Shown: positions 22,576 through 32,701, numbered from the stretch's first letter. The stretch: 64,000 nucleotides of DNA from Siphonodentalium dalli (GCA_032622095.1 CP136066.1:228598961-228662960); one strand, 5' to 3'. The notes: generated from the sequence alone by a model not told the origin. A program made the numbers and translations.

Positions 22576-22662
22576 TTAACCCATAGAGAGCCCCACATAG
22601 ACTGGAGCAGACAACACTCTGTAGTGCATTCTTCCATCTGCGTGAGGCTCCCTGTGGGTTAA
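22576..22662 (+). mobile_element. TTAA micro-element family H, copy 2
   Basis: Same 87-bp length as copy 1, with intact TTAACCCATAGAGAGCC and GGCTCCCTGTGGGTTAA ends. The flanks (TATCAGTGAGGTTTGAGATG) match those of copy 1, so the pair arose by tandem duplication. Confidence 0.75.
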
Positions 22663-22741
22663 ACATTAAACTTTATCAGTGAGGTTTGAGATGGATGTCT
22701 AACATTACTGACCAAGCCTGAGTTTAGTGTGTCTGACATTT

Positions 22742-22833
22742 GCAGAATGAGGTCACCAGAGGGTGAACTGAGTGATGTCCTCCCGCACAGTGGGCTAGCA
22801 TCACCAAATTCACCCTCTGGGAACCTCTTTCTG
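22742..22833. repeat. GAATGAGG single hairpin
   Basis: Complete hairpin preceded by AGTGTGTCTGACATTTGC, in the intron between the His-rich and first Kunitz exons. Confidence 0.78.
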
Positions 22834-23016
22834 CTTAGGCCTAAACGCTTTGGGAGACTTAGAATCAGATTGAAGTTGGTGATATTCACCCATTAGTCAC
22901 CTCGATTATGCATTTTATCTTTTGAAAATTAAGGGATATAGAAACTGAACAGAAGGGAATAAGTAACAAAAAAAAATGTTAATTTGAGACAATAGATACT
23001 TGAAGATGAGGCCTAA

Positions 23017-23091
23017 GCAGAATGAGGTCCCCACTGTGTTTGGTAGCATAACTAAATTCACCCCCCCCCCCCCCCGGGGGACCTCATTCTG
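23017..23091. repeat. GAATGAGG hairpin with poly-C expansion
   Basis: The left arm is shortened. The right arm's CACCCTCTGGGG has been replaced by a run of about 15 C followed by G. Confidence 0.75.
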
Positions 23092-23164
23092 TAAATGTCA
23101 GACACACTATATTCAGCCTTGTAAGGGCGAGTTTTTTTCTTGTTCAATGATTAACCTTTTCTAT

Positions 23165-23305
23165 GCTAAATAATCCACCCCTTAACCACAGCAGAATTAT
23201 GGGTAATTTTTCAGAATTTAGTCGGAAATATGGCTTATTGCCATTCATCGGAAAGCTCTCATTGAGAGCTTTCCGATGAGTGACATCAAGCCATATTTCT
23301 GACCT
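23165..23305. mobile_element. Family M, copy 5, right arm truncated
   Basis: The right arm stops at CATATTTCTGACC, where the G-rich minisatellite begins. Confidence 0.8.
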
Positions 23306-23434
23306 CGCAGGAGGAGGTGGGAGGGGTAATATTCAGTGCAGGGGGAGGTGGGAGGGGTAATACTCAGTGCAGGGGGAGGTGGGAGGGGGTAATAATCAGT
23401 GCAGGGGGAGGTGGGAGGGGGTAATACTCAGTGT
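23306..23434 (+). repeat. G-rich ~34-bp minisatellite, 4 copies
   Basis: Unit GTGCAGGGGGAGGTGGGAGG-GGTAATACTCA. Potential G-quadruplex. Confidence 0.85.
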
Positions 23435-23509
23435 GGTTCTGTCTGTCAAATGATTACTGGTCATAATCAGGTCACTCATGGTAGCTCATCCACTCCAAAT
23501 GTTTGACTG

Positions 23510-23966
23510 GTCCCCGGACTATAAACCTTGCCATTGCTCTGCTTTGGACGTCGTTATTATAGACCGGTATGGACTATCGCCATTTTGGATCTCCGGTCAG
23601 AATTCTGACCGGGACTAAAATAGAACAGTGAAAGCTGATTGGCTGAAGTGATCTGTGTGTTGTGTTCAAAGACCCAAATTTGACTAGAATCTGCCAATCT
23701 CTGGCGGGAATAAATTATCAAAACATATTATTTTGATATCCTGCTTCGTATTTGTGAATAGACATTTTAAATATGTTAACTATTTTCGCAGAACAAACGA
23801 GGCAACGTATTGTGTTTTGCTGTTGTCTCTCCGTCCTTATATTTGGATCGATGACGCAAATGACGTCATCTACTTAAAGATGGCGATAGTCCGTACTGGT
23901 CTCTTATGGGAGGGCCCGTCACAGAGTGATAGCATCGAAGTGTTTCACATATGAGCCAGGGACGAG
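23510..23966. mobile_element. TIR element K1
   Basis: Ends GACTGGTCCCCGGACTATA and TATGAGCCAGGGACGAGTC. A second inverted pair inside each end (GGTATGGACTATCGCCAT / ATGGCGATAGTCCGTAC). The centre contains AATTCTGACCGG and TGACGTCA palindromes. A ~65-bp left-end fragment of the family is at 18806-18870. Confidence 0.82.
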
Positions 23967-24054
23967 TCTATCATGGTACATGGGTATCGTGTACATGTGA
24001 CAATCTATATTACATGCATATCACCTTTACGGGTTGAATTTCATCATTTTGTAG

Positions 24055-24225
24055 GTAATATCTGCCTGATGATGAACGATGTTGGAACATGCGGCAACTA
24101 TGAAGTCATGTGGTACTATGATTCTAATAAAACCTCCTGCTCAAGGTTCTGGTACGGAGGATGTGAGGGGAACGCTAACAGATTCGATTCCAAGGAAGAA
24201 TGTGAAGCTAAATGTGAAAATGGTG
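24055..24225 (+). CDS. Exon: Kunitz/BPTI domain 1
   Basis: A 171-bp exon, phase 1-1, acceptor ttttgtag, donor GTGAGT. It encodes one whole Kunitz domain with all six cysteines: ICLMM, GTCGNY, TSCSRF, GGCEGN, and the last two in EECEAKC. The FWYGGCxGNAN block and the F-x-S-x-E-E-C ending are characteristic of papilin-type Kunitz domains. The residue after the second cysteine, which is P1 in inhibitory members, is Gly rather than Lys or Arg, so strong inhibition of trypsin-like proteases is unlikely. NKTS gives a possible N-glycosylation site. It directly follows a cassette exon, repeating the cassette-then-Kunitz order seen again at 26.1-29.7 kb. The K1 transposon ends 89 bp upstream of the acceptor. 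Confidence 0.9.
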
Positions 24226-24570
24226 GTGAGTACAGAGTTATTCCCCTTCCATTGAAAATAATGAACCGTGAGCACAAAACACAAGTCTGTATTTAAAAAA
24301 AAACAACATGTTAACAGTTTATTACACCGAATAAGTTGATAATACAATGTTTTGGAGCTTCCTCTTTCAAATGGTATATAATATGGCATGTATTTTATAT
24401 AAAATTATCTGGGGGTTCGAAGATTAAGTGTGCCTTTAAGTAATATATAAGAATGATGGTGGGTGTGTGGAATTTGGATATAATATATGTAAAAATAATC
24501 CCTTTGAGCAAAAATATTCTCCACGTCCATTTGATCACCCAACCGGAGTGTTTCACATCACTTTAACATG

Positions 24571-24836
24571 TACAGTAATGTTCTAAATAATCGACTCCTT
24601 AACCACAGCAGAATTATGAGTAATTTTTCATGATTTAGTCGGAAATATGGCTTGTTGCCATTCATCAGAAAGCTCTCAGCGAGCATGATTTAGTTGGAAA
24701 TATGGCTTATTGCCATTCATCGGAAAGCTCTCAATGAGCTCTCGATGAATGGCAACAAGCCATATTTCCGACTAAATCCTGAAAAGTTACCCATAATTCT
24801 GCTGTGGTTAAGGAGTCGATTATTTAGGGCATTATA
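24571..24836. mobile_element. Family M, copy 6, central duplication
   Basis: The distal part of the left arm (GATTTAGT to GCTCTC) is repeated once before the centre. The right end has decayed to GCATTATATA. Confidence 0.82.
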
Positions 24837-24839
24837 TAT

Positions 24840-26050
24840 TACTCAAACGGACAAATGTCAAAAAGGGGTGACAAAGCAGACATAAAATAACAAACTAAAG
24901 AATACTGGCATGCAATAATAATGACCTTAAGAGAGGATAGTGGTGCTGGTGCAGGAAGAGAGTAATTTTGCCGCCAACGCGCCGATGAGTACAGTAAATT
25001 TACATATGGTTTAATGACAATGTTTTCGAGGAATTCTGTGATGAGTCTAAATTCTCGATTGAACAGATTTATCTACATGGTCTCAACCTTTTTTTGACGG
25101 TATGCGCAAGTGAGATGAATGGACAATTTGACATCGACGCCCTAAGTTAGTCCAAAAATACAGTCATACCGTGGCCCAGTGTCGCGACGACATTCTGTTC
25201 CCCATTGACACGTGTTTTATACTAACAATGTCCAATATAGAAGTTTATGCCAGATATACATCGGTGGCTAGGGTACACCATGAATATAGCGTAATATTAT
25301 CGCGTTTGTAACGGATATGAATATCAACTAACTCAGGGAATTATTTCAAACCAGAATACATTCGGACAAGACAAATTAGCTTGGTAAATTAACTCGGTCG
25401 AACATGGAAAATTAAATAAAAATATTGTCATTTCCCTGTAACTCACAGAATAATTGCCACCCCCCACCCCCCTAAGAAGAAAATTTAGCAACACATACCT
25501 TTAGTCTTTGGAAATTCAAGTCAAACTAAAACATACCACAAAATTCTCCATCCTAAATAGCCATTCAATGTCCATAGCGAGCCAATCGTAAATTACATGC
25601 GTTCACACGAGATTTATGTTGTCAATCATCATGAGCGAAGCCACGCTCCACACAAGCTATCCTTCAGACTGAGCGTGCATTCACCCGTGAATTAATAATT
25701 TATCGTCGCCTGACCACTGCGACACCCACAATAAAGATGTCCAGCCAAATCTCGCTCGAATATTTAAAGAGACCATTACCTTTCTGATTTAATGCGACAA
25801 CCTATGTTTAAAGAGCCTCACTGATTTAAAATACTATTGATACAAAGTATAATTGTTACAGTATTGTTGAACTTATTATCTGAACATTTCCCTACAATCA
25901 ATAGGACTTTAATTAACTGTCGTCTGCGCATTATTCCTGAACACCCCCCCCCCAAATGAATAATAGACCATTCCAATGTATACTTGTATAACTGGCTGGA
26001 AGAATCCATTTAATAAAGAAATGGTTAACTTTGTGTGGCTTATGTACTCA
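24840..26050. other. Single-copy intron
   Basis: Between Kunitz 1 and the five-cassette exon. No repeats or exons recognised except a TTGAACTTATTATCTGAAC motif at ~25869 that matches the unit of the 68-bp array at 60-61 kb. Confidence 0.5.
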
Positions 26051-26089
26051 TTTTTTCTTGTCAGTCACTTCAAAATTTTTTTTTTTCAG

Positions 26090-26770
26090 GAGAGGCAGCT
26101 GGGGAAGATAACACGAATGAACGGACGTGTCATGACGGGCCTTATGGGTGTTGTTCTGATGGTGTTACGTACGCACGAGGCCCGAACCAGAAAGATTGTC
26201 CTGAAAGTACCGAAGAACCAGAACCAGAAACCACGAATGAACGGACGTGTCATGACGGGCCTTATGGTTGTTGTTCTGATGGTGTTACGTACGCACGAGG
26301 CCCAAATCAACAGGATTGCCCAGAAAGCAATGCCGAAGTAGAACCAGAAACAACGAACGAACGGACGTGTCATGACGGGCCTTATGGGTGTTGTTCTGAT
26401 GGTGTTACGTACGCACGAGGCCCAAATCAACAGGATTGCCCAGAAAGCAATGCCGAAGTAGAACCAGAAACAACGAACGAACGGACGTGTCATGACGGGC
26501 CTTATGGGTGTTGTTCTGATGGTGTTACGTACGCACGAGGCCCAAATCAACAGGATTGCCCAGAAAGCAATGCCGAAGTAGAACCAGAAACAACGAACGA
26601 ACGGACGTGTCATGACGGACCCTATGGATGTTGTTCTGATGGTGTTACGTACGCACGAGGCCCAAACCAACAAGACTGCCCAGAAAGCCGCGACGAAGAA
26701 GACACTGGTAACTCTGAACCTGAGCCAGAGGATGAAGGAACATCTGAACCCGAACCAGAGCCTAGTTCAG
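26090..26770 (+). CDS. Exon: five tandem papilin-type CC-DG cassettes with acidic tail
   Basis: A 681-bp exon (227 codons), phase 1-1, acceptor after a long T tract (tttttcag), donor GTATGTG. It contains five 40-residue repeats of exactly 120 bp, each with NERTCHDGPYGCC, DGVTYARGPNQ and a closing DC. Cysteine spacing C-x6-CC-x14-C is the same as in the exon at 21.9 kb and in papilin cassettes that sit next to Kunitz domains. Linkers are Glu/Pro-rich (EVEPETT). The last ~30 residues are an acidic Ser/Glu/Pro tail. Repeat units 26341-26460 and 26461-26580 are identical at all 120 bases, and the second half of the preceding unit (26281-26340) also matches, so this amplification or conversion is recent. 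The cassette has an even cysteine number, consistent with two internal disulfides (inference). Confidence 0.88.
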
Positions 26771-26828
26771 GTATGTGTAATCCATCATACAAATGACTTG
26801 TGATGTTTTTGTAATCCTTAACGAATAT

Positions 26829-27822
26829 CCCTTTCATGATGGGAGCTGAACTGGTGCAGCTTTAACCCTTTGAACCCTGACGTCCTGAACGTTAAATGAC
26901 CCCAACCCGAGGCGCCTGACGTTATATAGTGTTCCGACGACGTAACTCATTAAGCTCATATACGACAATCTACTATGCTAACTGAACAAGTGTGCGGTGA
27001 AATATGTCACAATGTATTTCAACGAGACAGTCTATTCCACGTTCAATATACATGTACATGCATATAGATATATTGCGGCTTCCTTTGGCCGCGCTATATA
27101 TTTATAACGAAATTCTTCCACTTTGCCTACAATAGAAGGCATTTCTCAAAATGCACCTGTGTGCTTGCGCGAAGAAACAGACCCCCTGTTTCCAATTTGG
27201 CTGCTAAAATCAGAAGCATGAACATGTGACTCATTCGCGCAAAGTGTAGAAGCACTATTCTAGTTAATTTGTGTTTTGATCGCGAAATTTCTAACGAAAT
27301 ACTTCCCCTTTTCCGACGATAAAAAGCGGGTTTTTTCTCTCGAAATAGGCCTCTGCGCATGCGCAAAGAAACAACCCCTCTGTCGTCAGTTTGTCGATCA
27401 AAGTCACGTGGGTAAACATGTGACACGTGTGTGCAAAGTAGAAGTACAACTCTAGTTGATATGTGCGTTTATTGAGCTGTAATTTCGTGTCAAATATCGT
27501 CTGATTTCCGGACCGGTATTGACCGGTCTCCAGGGATATAGGAATATAAGGATTGGACCGGTATTCCGGTCTCTCGGGTTCAAAGGGTTAAGAGCATGTG
27601 CCAGTGCATTATGTTATATATGCGAGTCTCCCATAGGGAGCATCGCATATATAAGAGACTCCACTGTCTTACAATGTCAAGGTAAATATTATTAGGCCAT
27701 TGTATTCTCTTATATATGTGAGGCTCCCTATGGCCGACTCGTGTGTATATATATATATAAGAGAATGCATTGGCACAGGGTTTTCACAAAATTTCAGGAA
27801 GCTTCAGTCATGAAAGGGTTAA
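26829..27822 (+). mobile_element. TTAA MITE family C split by family G
   Basis: Left part CCCTTTCATGATGGGAGCTG ... GTGCAGCT, then a family G element, then AGAGCATGTGCC with two hairpins and the right end CAGTCATGAAAGGGTTAA. Uninterrupted copies elsewhere read GCAGCATTAAAGACC at the split point. The right-hand hairpin loop has a TATATATATATA expansion. Confidence 0.82.
26862..27591 (+). mobile_element. TTAA element family G (730 bp), inside family C
   Basis: Ends TTAACCCTTTGAACCCTGAC and TCTCGGGTTCAAAGGGTTAA. The interior is two diverged ~180-bp direct repeats (cgaaat-cttcc ... gcgcgaagaaacagacc and gcgcaaagaaacaacc) plus CCGGTATTCCGGT motifs. A 99-codon minus-strand open frame crosses the repeats but resembles nothing I know. 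It is the largest TTAA element here. Confidence 0.87.
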
Positions 27823-27949
27823 ACATTACTAGAGTTTTGCATGTTTTTCCCATTTTCCTTATATTAGAGATGATTGTTAACTCGACTTGACAAAGTCAAG
27901 TTTGAGTTATTACCATGAGTTGGTATCAGTCATCCATGTGTTTGTACAT

Positions 27950-29150
27950 CCGTCAACAATTTCCAATAGCATGGGCTACAGGTCATACCTTTGGTCGGAT
28001 CATTATGAAATCTGTCTTGGTTGTTGACATGCGTCTTGGCTGTTGACATGTAGATTGGAACAAGTCATTTTGGGGTCATTTGGCAAAAAAAACAGCCAGC
28101 AGCCATCTTGGATTTCAAATATCAATGCATTAACCCTTTACCCAACAGAAGGGCCCTGTGCCAATGCATTCTCTTATATATGCGAGTCGACCATAGGTCG
28201 ACTCGAATATATAAGAGAATGCATTGGCTTAACACATTAAAAATTATAAAATTGTTAAAGAATGTAAGAAAAAATGGTAAAAAGTGTTAAAAAAAGATTT
28301 TTTTTAGGCCAATGCATTCTCTTATATATGCGAGGCGACCTATGGTCGACTCGCATATATAAGAGAATGCATTGGCACAGGGCATAACTATAACCATCAC
28401 AATGTGGTCAAGAAGCCGGTTACAATGATATCCATATTTGTATGGTTCTATTGAGACAGACCGAAGATATTTTAGGCTGTTGAAGCTTTACTTGGCCGGT
28501 TTTGGCCGGTTTGTTGGGTAAAGGGTTAATATGGGCTATAGTTTGTACTGTTCATCTGATCGTTATGAAATCTGTCATGTATGTTGACATTGACATGTAG
28601 ATGGGAACAAAATTTTTGGTGTGGATCGTCCAATAAAATTGGCTGCCATCAGCCATCTAGGTTTTCAGTATTAAAAGATGTAAATCCATTAGCATGACTA
28701 AATACTTTGGCATGGGCTACAAGTCGTACCGTTGGTCTGATCATTATGAAATTTGTCATGAATGTTGACATGTAGATGGGAACGAGTCATTTTGGGGTCA
28801 TTTGGCAAAAAAACTGCAGCAAAATTCAGTCCGTTAGCATTGGCTACAGGCGGTACCGTTCATCTGATCATCATGAAAATACAATGCAGGTTGACATTGA
28901 CATGTATATGGGTCCGGTATGTTTTTGGAGTGAATCGGCCAAAAAACATGGTTGCTGTCAGCCATCTGTCATGGCTGTTGACATTGACATGTAGATGTGA
29001 ACGAGTCATTTTGGGGTCATTCGGCAAAAAAAAAACCAGCGGCCATCTTGGATTTTATAATTGAATCCATTAATACGGGCTATCATCTGATCATTATGAA
29101 ATTTGCCATGCATGTTGACATTGACATGTAGATGGGAACGATATGTTTGG
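27950..29150 (+). repeat. Tandem ~200-bp repeat (TAGATGGGAACGAGTC family)
   Basis: Five or six diverged copies with CATTAGCATGGGCTACAGG-type starts, GATCATTATGAAAT, TGACATGTAGATGGGAACG, and CAGCCATCTTGGATTT. Interrupted by a family A element. Another copy lies inside element S (47.4-47.6 kb). Confidence 0.78.
28130..28529 (-). mobile_element. TTAA MITE family A, copy 6
   Basis: Full length, reverse orientation, inserted in the dispersed ~200-bp repeat that fills 27.9-29.15 kb. In the first hairpin GGTCGACTCG replaces GGTCGCCTCG, making that hairpin fully palindromic there. Confidence 0.9.
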
Positions 29151-29186
29151 CGAGAATCTGAAAAAATTATTGTTGTTGCCGGGAAT

Positions 29187-29555
29187 GAGTATCTTTAACC
29201 TTTGACCTTGTGATTTTCGACAGTTGTCCATGTGTTAGAGAGTGACAGAGGTTCATATACTAAATAGAGTGTATCATTGACCTATGACCTTGTGATTTTT
29301 TATTATTGTCTGTGTGTTAAAGAGTGACAGAGTTTCATGTACTAAATAGTGAGTATCTTTGACCTTTGACCTTGTGATTTTCGACAGTTGTATGTGCGTT
29401 AGAGAGTGAGAGAAGTTCATTTACTGAGATTATCTTTAACCTTTGACCTTGTGATTTTCGACAGTCATCTGTGTGTTAGAGAGTGACATCTCTAACAGAG
29501 GTTCATATACTAAATAGCAAGTATCTTTAACCTTTGACCTTGTGATTTTTGACAG
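29187..29555 (+). repeat. Tandem duplicates of the Kunitz-2 intron/exon edge
   Basis: Four diverged ~80-bp copies precede the real exon. Each holds the intron end (CTTTGACCTTGTGATTTT), the acceptor region, and then the start of the coding part (GTGTTAGAGAGTGACAGAGG) plus about ten bases. Copies beginning near 29187, 29350 and 29430 keep a CGACAG acceptor. The copy at ~29270 has lost it (TTATTATTG). The fourth carries an 11-base insertion in the exon part. None continues into the Kunitz core, so use of any upstream AG would add or disrupt coding sequence. They are potential decoy 3' splice sites. Confidence 0.8.
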
Positions 29556-29723
29556 TCGTCTGTGCGTTAGAGAGCGACAGAGGTTCATGTACTAACTACA
29601 CCATCATGTGGAACTACGACACGGAGAGCAGCGGATGTAGACAGTTTTGGTATGGCGGTTGTGATGGTAATGCCAACCGATTCGAGTCACAAGAAGAGTG
29701 CGAAGAAAAATGTACTCAGAAAG
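29556..29723 (+). CDS. Exon: Kunitz/BPTI domain 2
   Basis: A 168-bp exon (56 codons), phase 1-1, acceptor tttttgacag, donor GTAAGA. All six Kunitz cysteines are present (VVC, GSC, SGC, GGC, EEC, EKC), with the FWYGGCDGNANRF core almost identical to domain 1. The P1 position after the second cysteine is Thr, not Lys or Arg. It is followed by NYT, an N-glycosylation sequon lying in what would be the protease-contact loop, so a non-inhibitory structural role is more likely. The first ~40 coding bases and the acceptor are repeated four times, in decayed form, just upstream in the intron (29187-29518). The start was set at the last AG, which is the only one followed by the complete domain. Confidence 0.9.
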
Positions 29724-30172
29724 GTAAGACAGCTCTTCCTTCACCAGATCATGCCATGATTTTATATTTTGACGACTGTTCTTTTCCACAAGGGGACTAG
29801 TAAATGTCCAAATTTAAAATACTTCTGAGTCATTGAGTATTGCCTACCTCTCAAAACAAATCTCAATTAAGTTAAGTACACATTCACACCTTTTAGACAC
29901 CTCAAATAACACTATTGTAGGAACATCGCTATGACCGCGTAGCGGCCCAGTAGGATGATGCAATACACCATGATGTCAGACTGTACTGCGAGTAATACAA
30001 TGAGGTCATATAAAGGACGACACTATGTGATGCATGCTTCCATCTGTGTGAGGCTCCCTGTGGGTGATATGGCGGGTCACATATAACGATCTCGACCTGC
30101 AGCATCGATGGATCCATTCGCCGAAATAATGAACTGTTATTCCAGCCACAATCCTATACTTATACATGTATA

Positions 30173-30266
30173 GGCGACACCAATTTTTAAGTCTGGTTTA
30201 CGAACATGTGGGGGGGGAAAAAAGTTGTCAGCGGTGTTCGTAAACCAGACTTAAATTGGTGTCGCC
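30173..30266. mobile_element. TIR element N, short copy (94 bp)
   Basis: Just the two ~35-bp inverted repeats and a G/A-rich joint. Flanks are ATA and TTA, supporting TA as the shared part of the duplication. Confidence 0.82.
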
Positions 30267-30269
30267 TTA

Positions 30270-31280
30270 TCCGATTACTTGGGTGGACTCTTTCGTAAGA
30301 CCATGAATCTCTACTGTGTCTTGTAGAGATCATATTCCACCAGTTCAAAACCCAAGATTGTTTTGAAATTAGTTCTCGCTGGTAACTATAACAATGAAAA
30401 AATAATGTAGGTAATTTATTTGTTAGTTAAACTTCGTTCATTATTTCGCATCAGGTGAAGGTCCCAGCTCGAGATTATATGATTCAGACAACAATTGTGT
30501 AGGGAACATCACGGTTAATTCATATCAACATGGAAATGTTTGATATGTAATAGTGTATATATTTGTGAACTTTATACATTTATGTTAAGTTTGGTGATAA
30601 TCGGCGACTAAACAATTTTTTTATATCAAATTTGGTGCCAATCCACACCCCCCCCATCTCTCAAACAAACAGCACCACTATGGCGTCTTTAAATCACACG
30701 ATTAGATTCCTCGTATCTTGGATAAGAACGTGTATCAATTTGGTGGAAATTGGCGCAAACAAATTGTGCATCAATTTTGGTGCCCCTGTCCCTTTCAATG
30801 CAACCCTGACTCGAATGAGGCCACATTTGACATATATAAGCAACACCATTAGACTCCTCATACCATGGGGATGATTTTGTATAAGTGTGGTGGCAATCGG
30901 CGACTTAACCAATTATTATCAAATTTAGTGTCAACCCCCTCCCAATCTCTCAACAAAAAGACAACAATTTACGAATTTGCAACCAGCATGTAAGGCGACT
31001 ATAATACAGATATCACTTTTTCGGAAAACTATATTTATGGAAATTTGGGTGGTTTCACTGGATTTTGACATAACCTGCTTACGACCTAAATTTATATCAC
31101 TACTACAAATTCTATTCAGTATTCTACTCTGGCTAAGTTTGCTTCATTCTAGCATGACAGGTACTGGAGTCTGTGTACCCTGTCTGTTCGACTACCACCC
31201 CCACCATTAATGGCTAAACCATTGGTTGGTAAACACATAACGACTGGTGCAGGGACAAGCCTGCAAATAGTGTGTCTGTC
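30270..31280. other. Intron, repeat remnants
   Basis: Partial element P copy to about 30500, then imperfect repeats of a TTTGGTG-CAATC-GGCGA / CTCCTCATACC type up to 30950. No exon seen. Confidence 0.45.
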
Positions 31281-31284
31281 ATTT

Positions 31285-31377
31285 GCAGAATGAGGTCCCC
31301 AGAGGGTGAATTTAGTGACGCTATCCCGCATAGTGGGCTCGCATCACTAAATTCACCCTCTGGGGACCTCATTCTGC
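31285..31377. repeat. GAATGAGG single hairpin
   Basis: Complete, well-conserved hairpin. A half hairpin (left arm only) lies downstream at 31579-31621. Confidence 0.8.
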
Positions 31378-31665
31378 TTAGGCCCTCAACTGCTATGGGA
31401 GATCTAGGATCAGATTGAAGTTCCCCAGTTGAAGTTGGTGATGATCACCCATTGGGCATCTCGATTATGGATTTTATCTTCTGCAAATTAGGGCATATAG
31501 AAACTTCCCAGATGGGAAAATGTAACTAAAAACAATGTTAATTTGATACTATAGATACTTCCCAGATGATGAGGCATAAGCAGAATGAGGTCTCCAGAGG
31601 GTGAATTGGTGATGCTAGCCCATGAGAATCCATTCCAAACTTGACTGATTATAAAAGTTTAATGT

Positions 31666-31752
31666 TTAACCCACAGGGAGCCTCACACAGATGGAAGCAT
31701 GCACTACAGAGTGTCGTCTGCTTCAGTCTATGTGGGGCTCTCTATGGGATAA
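31666..31752 (-). mobile_element. TTAA micro-element family H, copy 3
   Basis: Inverted relative to copies 1 and 2: TTAACCCACAGGGAGCC to GGCTCTCTATGGGATAA (one TTAA mutated). It lies inside a separate repeat context, so it is a real dispersed element. Fragments are seen near 12735, 30022 and 34258-34342. Confidence 0.75.
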
Positions 31753-31823
31753 ATGACAGACACACTATTTGCGGGCTTGTGCAGGGAACATCAGGGTTAA
31801 TTCAAATAAAGATGCAATTGTTT

Positions 31824-32076
31824 CAAGCCTTGAAATAGTGTGTCTGTCATTTGCAGAATGAGGTTCCCAGAGGGTGAATTTAGTGATGCTACCCCGCATA
31901 GCGGGATAGCATCACCAAATTCACCCTCTTGGGACCTCATTCTGCTTACAACTCAGCAGAATGAGGTTCCCAGAGGGTTAATTTGGTGATGCTAGCCCGC
32001 TATGCGGGGTAGCATCACTAAATTCACCCTCTGGGAACCTCATTCTGCAAATGACAGACACACTATTTCAAGGCTT
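31824..32076. mobile_element. GAATGAGG double-hairpin MITE, copy 2 (complete)
   Basis: Perfectly inverted ends CAAGCCTTGAAATAGTGTG and its complement, ~253 bp. Hairpins at 31853-31945 and 31955-32048. The outer arms read TTTAGTGATG and the inner arms TTTGGTGATG, so outer pairs with outer and inner with inner better than within each hairpin. Confidence 0.87.
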
Positions 32077-32108
32077 GAATTGTTTGATGACTTTTGCTTT
32101 CTGGTTAA

Positions 32109-32508
32109 TTAACCCTTTACCCAACAAAACGGCCAAAAACGCCCAAATAAAGCTTCAACAGCCTAAAATATCTTCGGTCTGTCTCAATAACACTATACAA
32201 ATATGGATATCATTGGAACCGGTTCATTGACCACATTGTGATGGTTACAGTTATGCCCTGTGCCAATGCATTCTCTTATATATGCGAGTCGACCATAGGT
32301 CGCCTCGCATATAAGAGAATGCATGGGCCTAAATTTTTACCATTTTTTCTTACATTTTTTAACAATTTTTCTACATTCTTTGACAATTTTATCATTTTTA
32401 ATATGTGTTAAGCCAATGCATTCTCTTATATATGCGAGGCGACCTGGTCGACTCGCATATATAAGAGAATGCATTGGCACCGGGCCGTTCTGTTGGGTAA
32501 AGGGTTAA
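32109..32508 (+). mobile_element. TTAA MITE family A, copy 7
   Basis: Full length. It uses the single-G variant of the left arm (AAAACGGCCAAAAACGCCC), like copy 5. The second hairpin has lost the central TAT (GCGACCTGGTCG). Confidence 0.9.
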
Positions 32509-32701
32509 AAGATAACTGACTGGATCATTAGATTGCTTCCTGTTTGGAGAGATTAGAATTAAATAGAAATACTTGTTACAGGAGGATGCCCCACTTAGAA
32601 CAGTGTTTGATGGTTAAGATGATTGCTCGTTAATGATTGCTCGTTAGCTAAGCAGGCATGCAGCTACTAAGTGGCTGGGTTCTGTTTGGGGACAATTATG
32701 C

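Larger units (their letters stand above)
22381..22735 (+). repeat. 157-bp tandem duplication carrying H elements
   Basis: Two copies and the start of a third of a unit from AAGCCTGAATATAGTGTG through GAGGTTTGAGATGGATGTC. Confidence 0.8.

Noticed and set aside
26086-26673. Minus-strand 195-codon frame
   Set aside because: Shadow of the five 120-bp cassettes on the + strand.
27127-27426. 99-codon minus frame in family G as a transposase remnant
   Set aside because: It spans two noncoding direct repeats and shows no transposase motif.
30455-30545. Possible exon after tttcgcatcag
   Set aside because: No donor, a stop soon after, and the sequence is part of a decayed element P copy.
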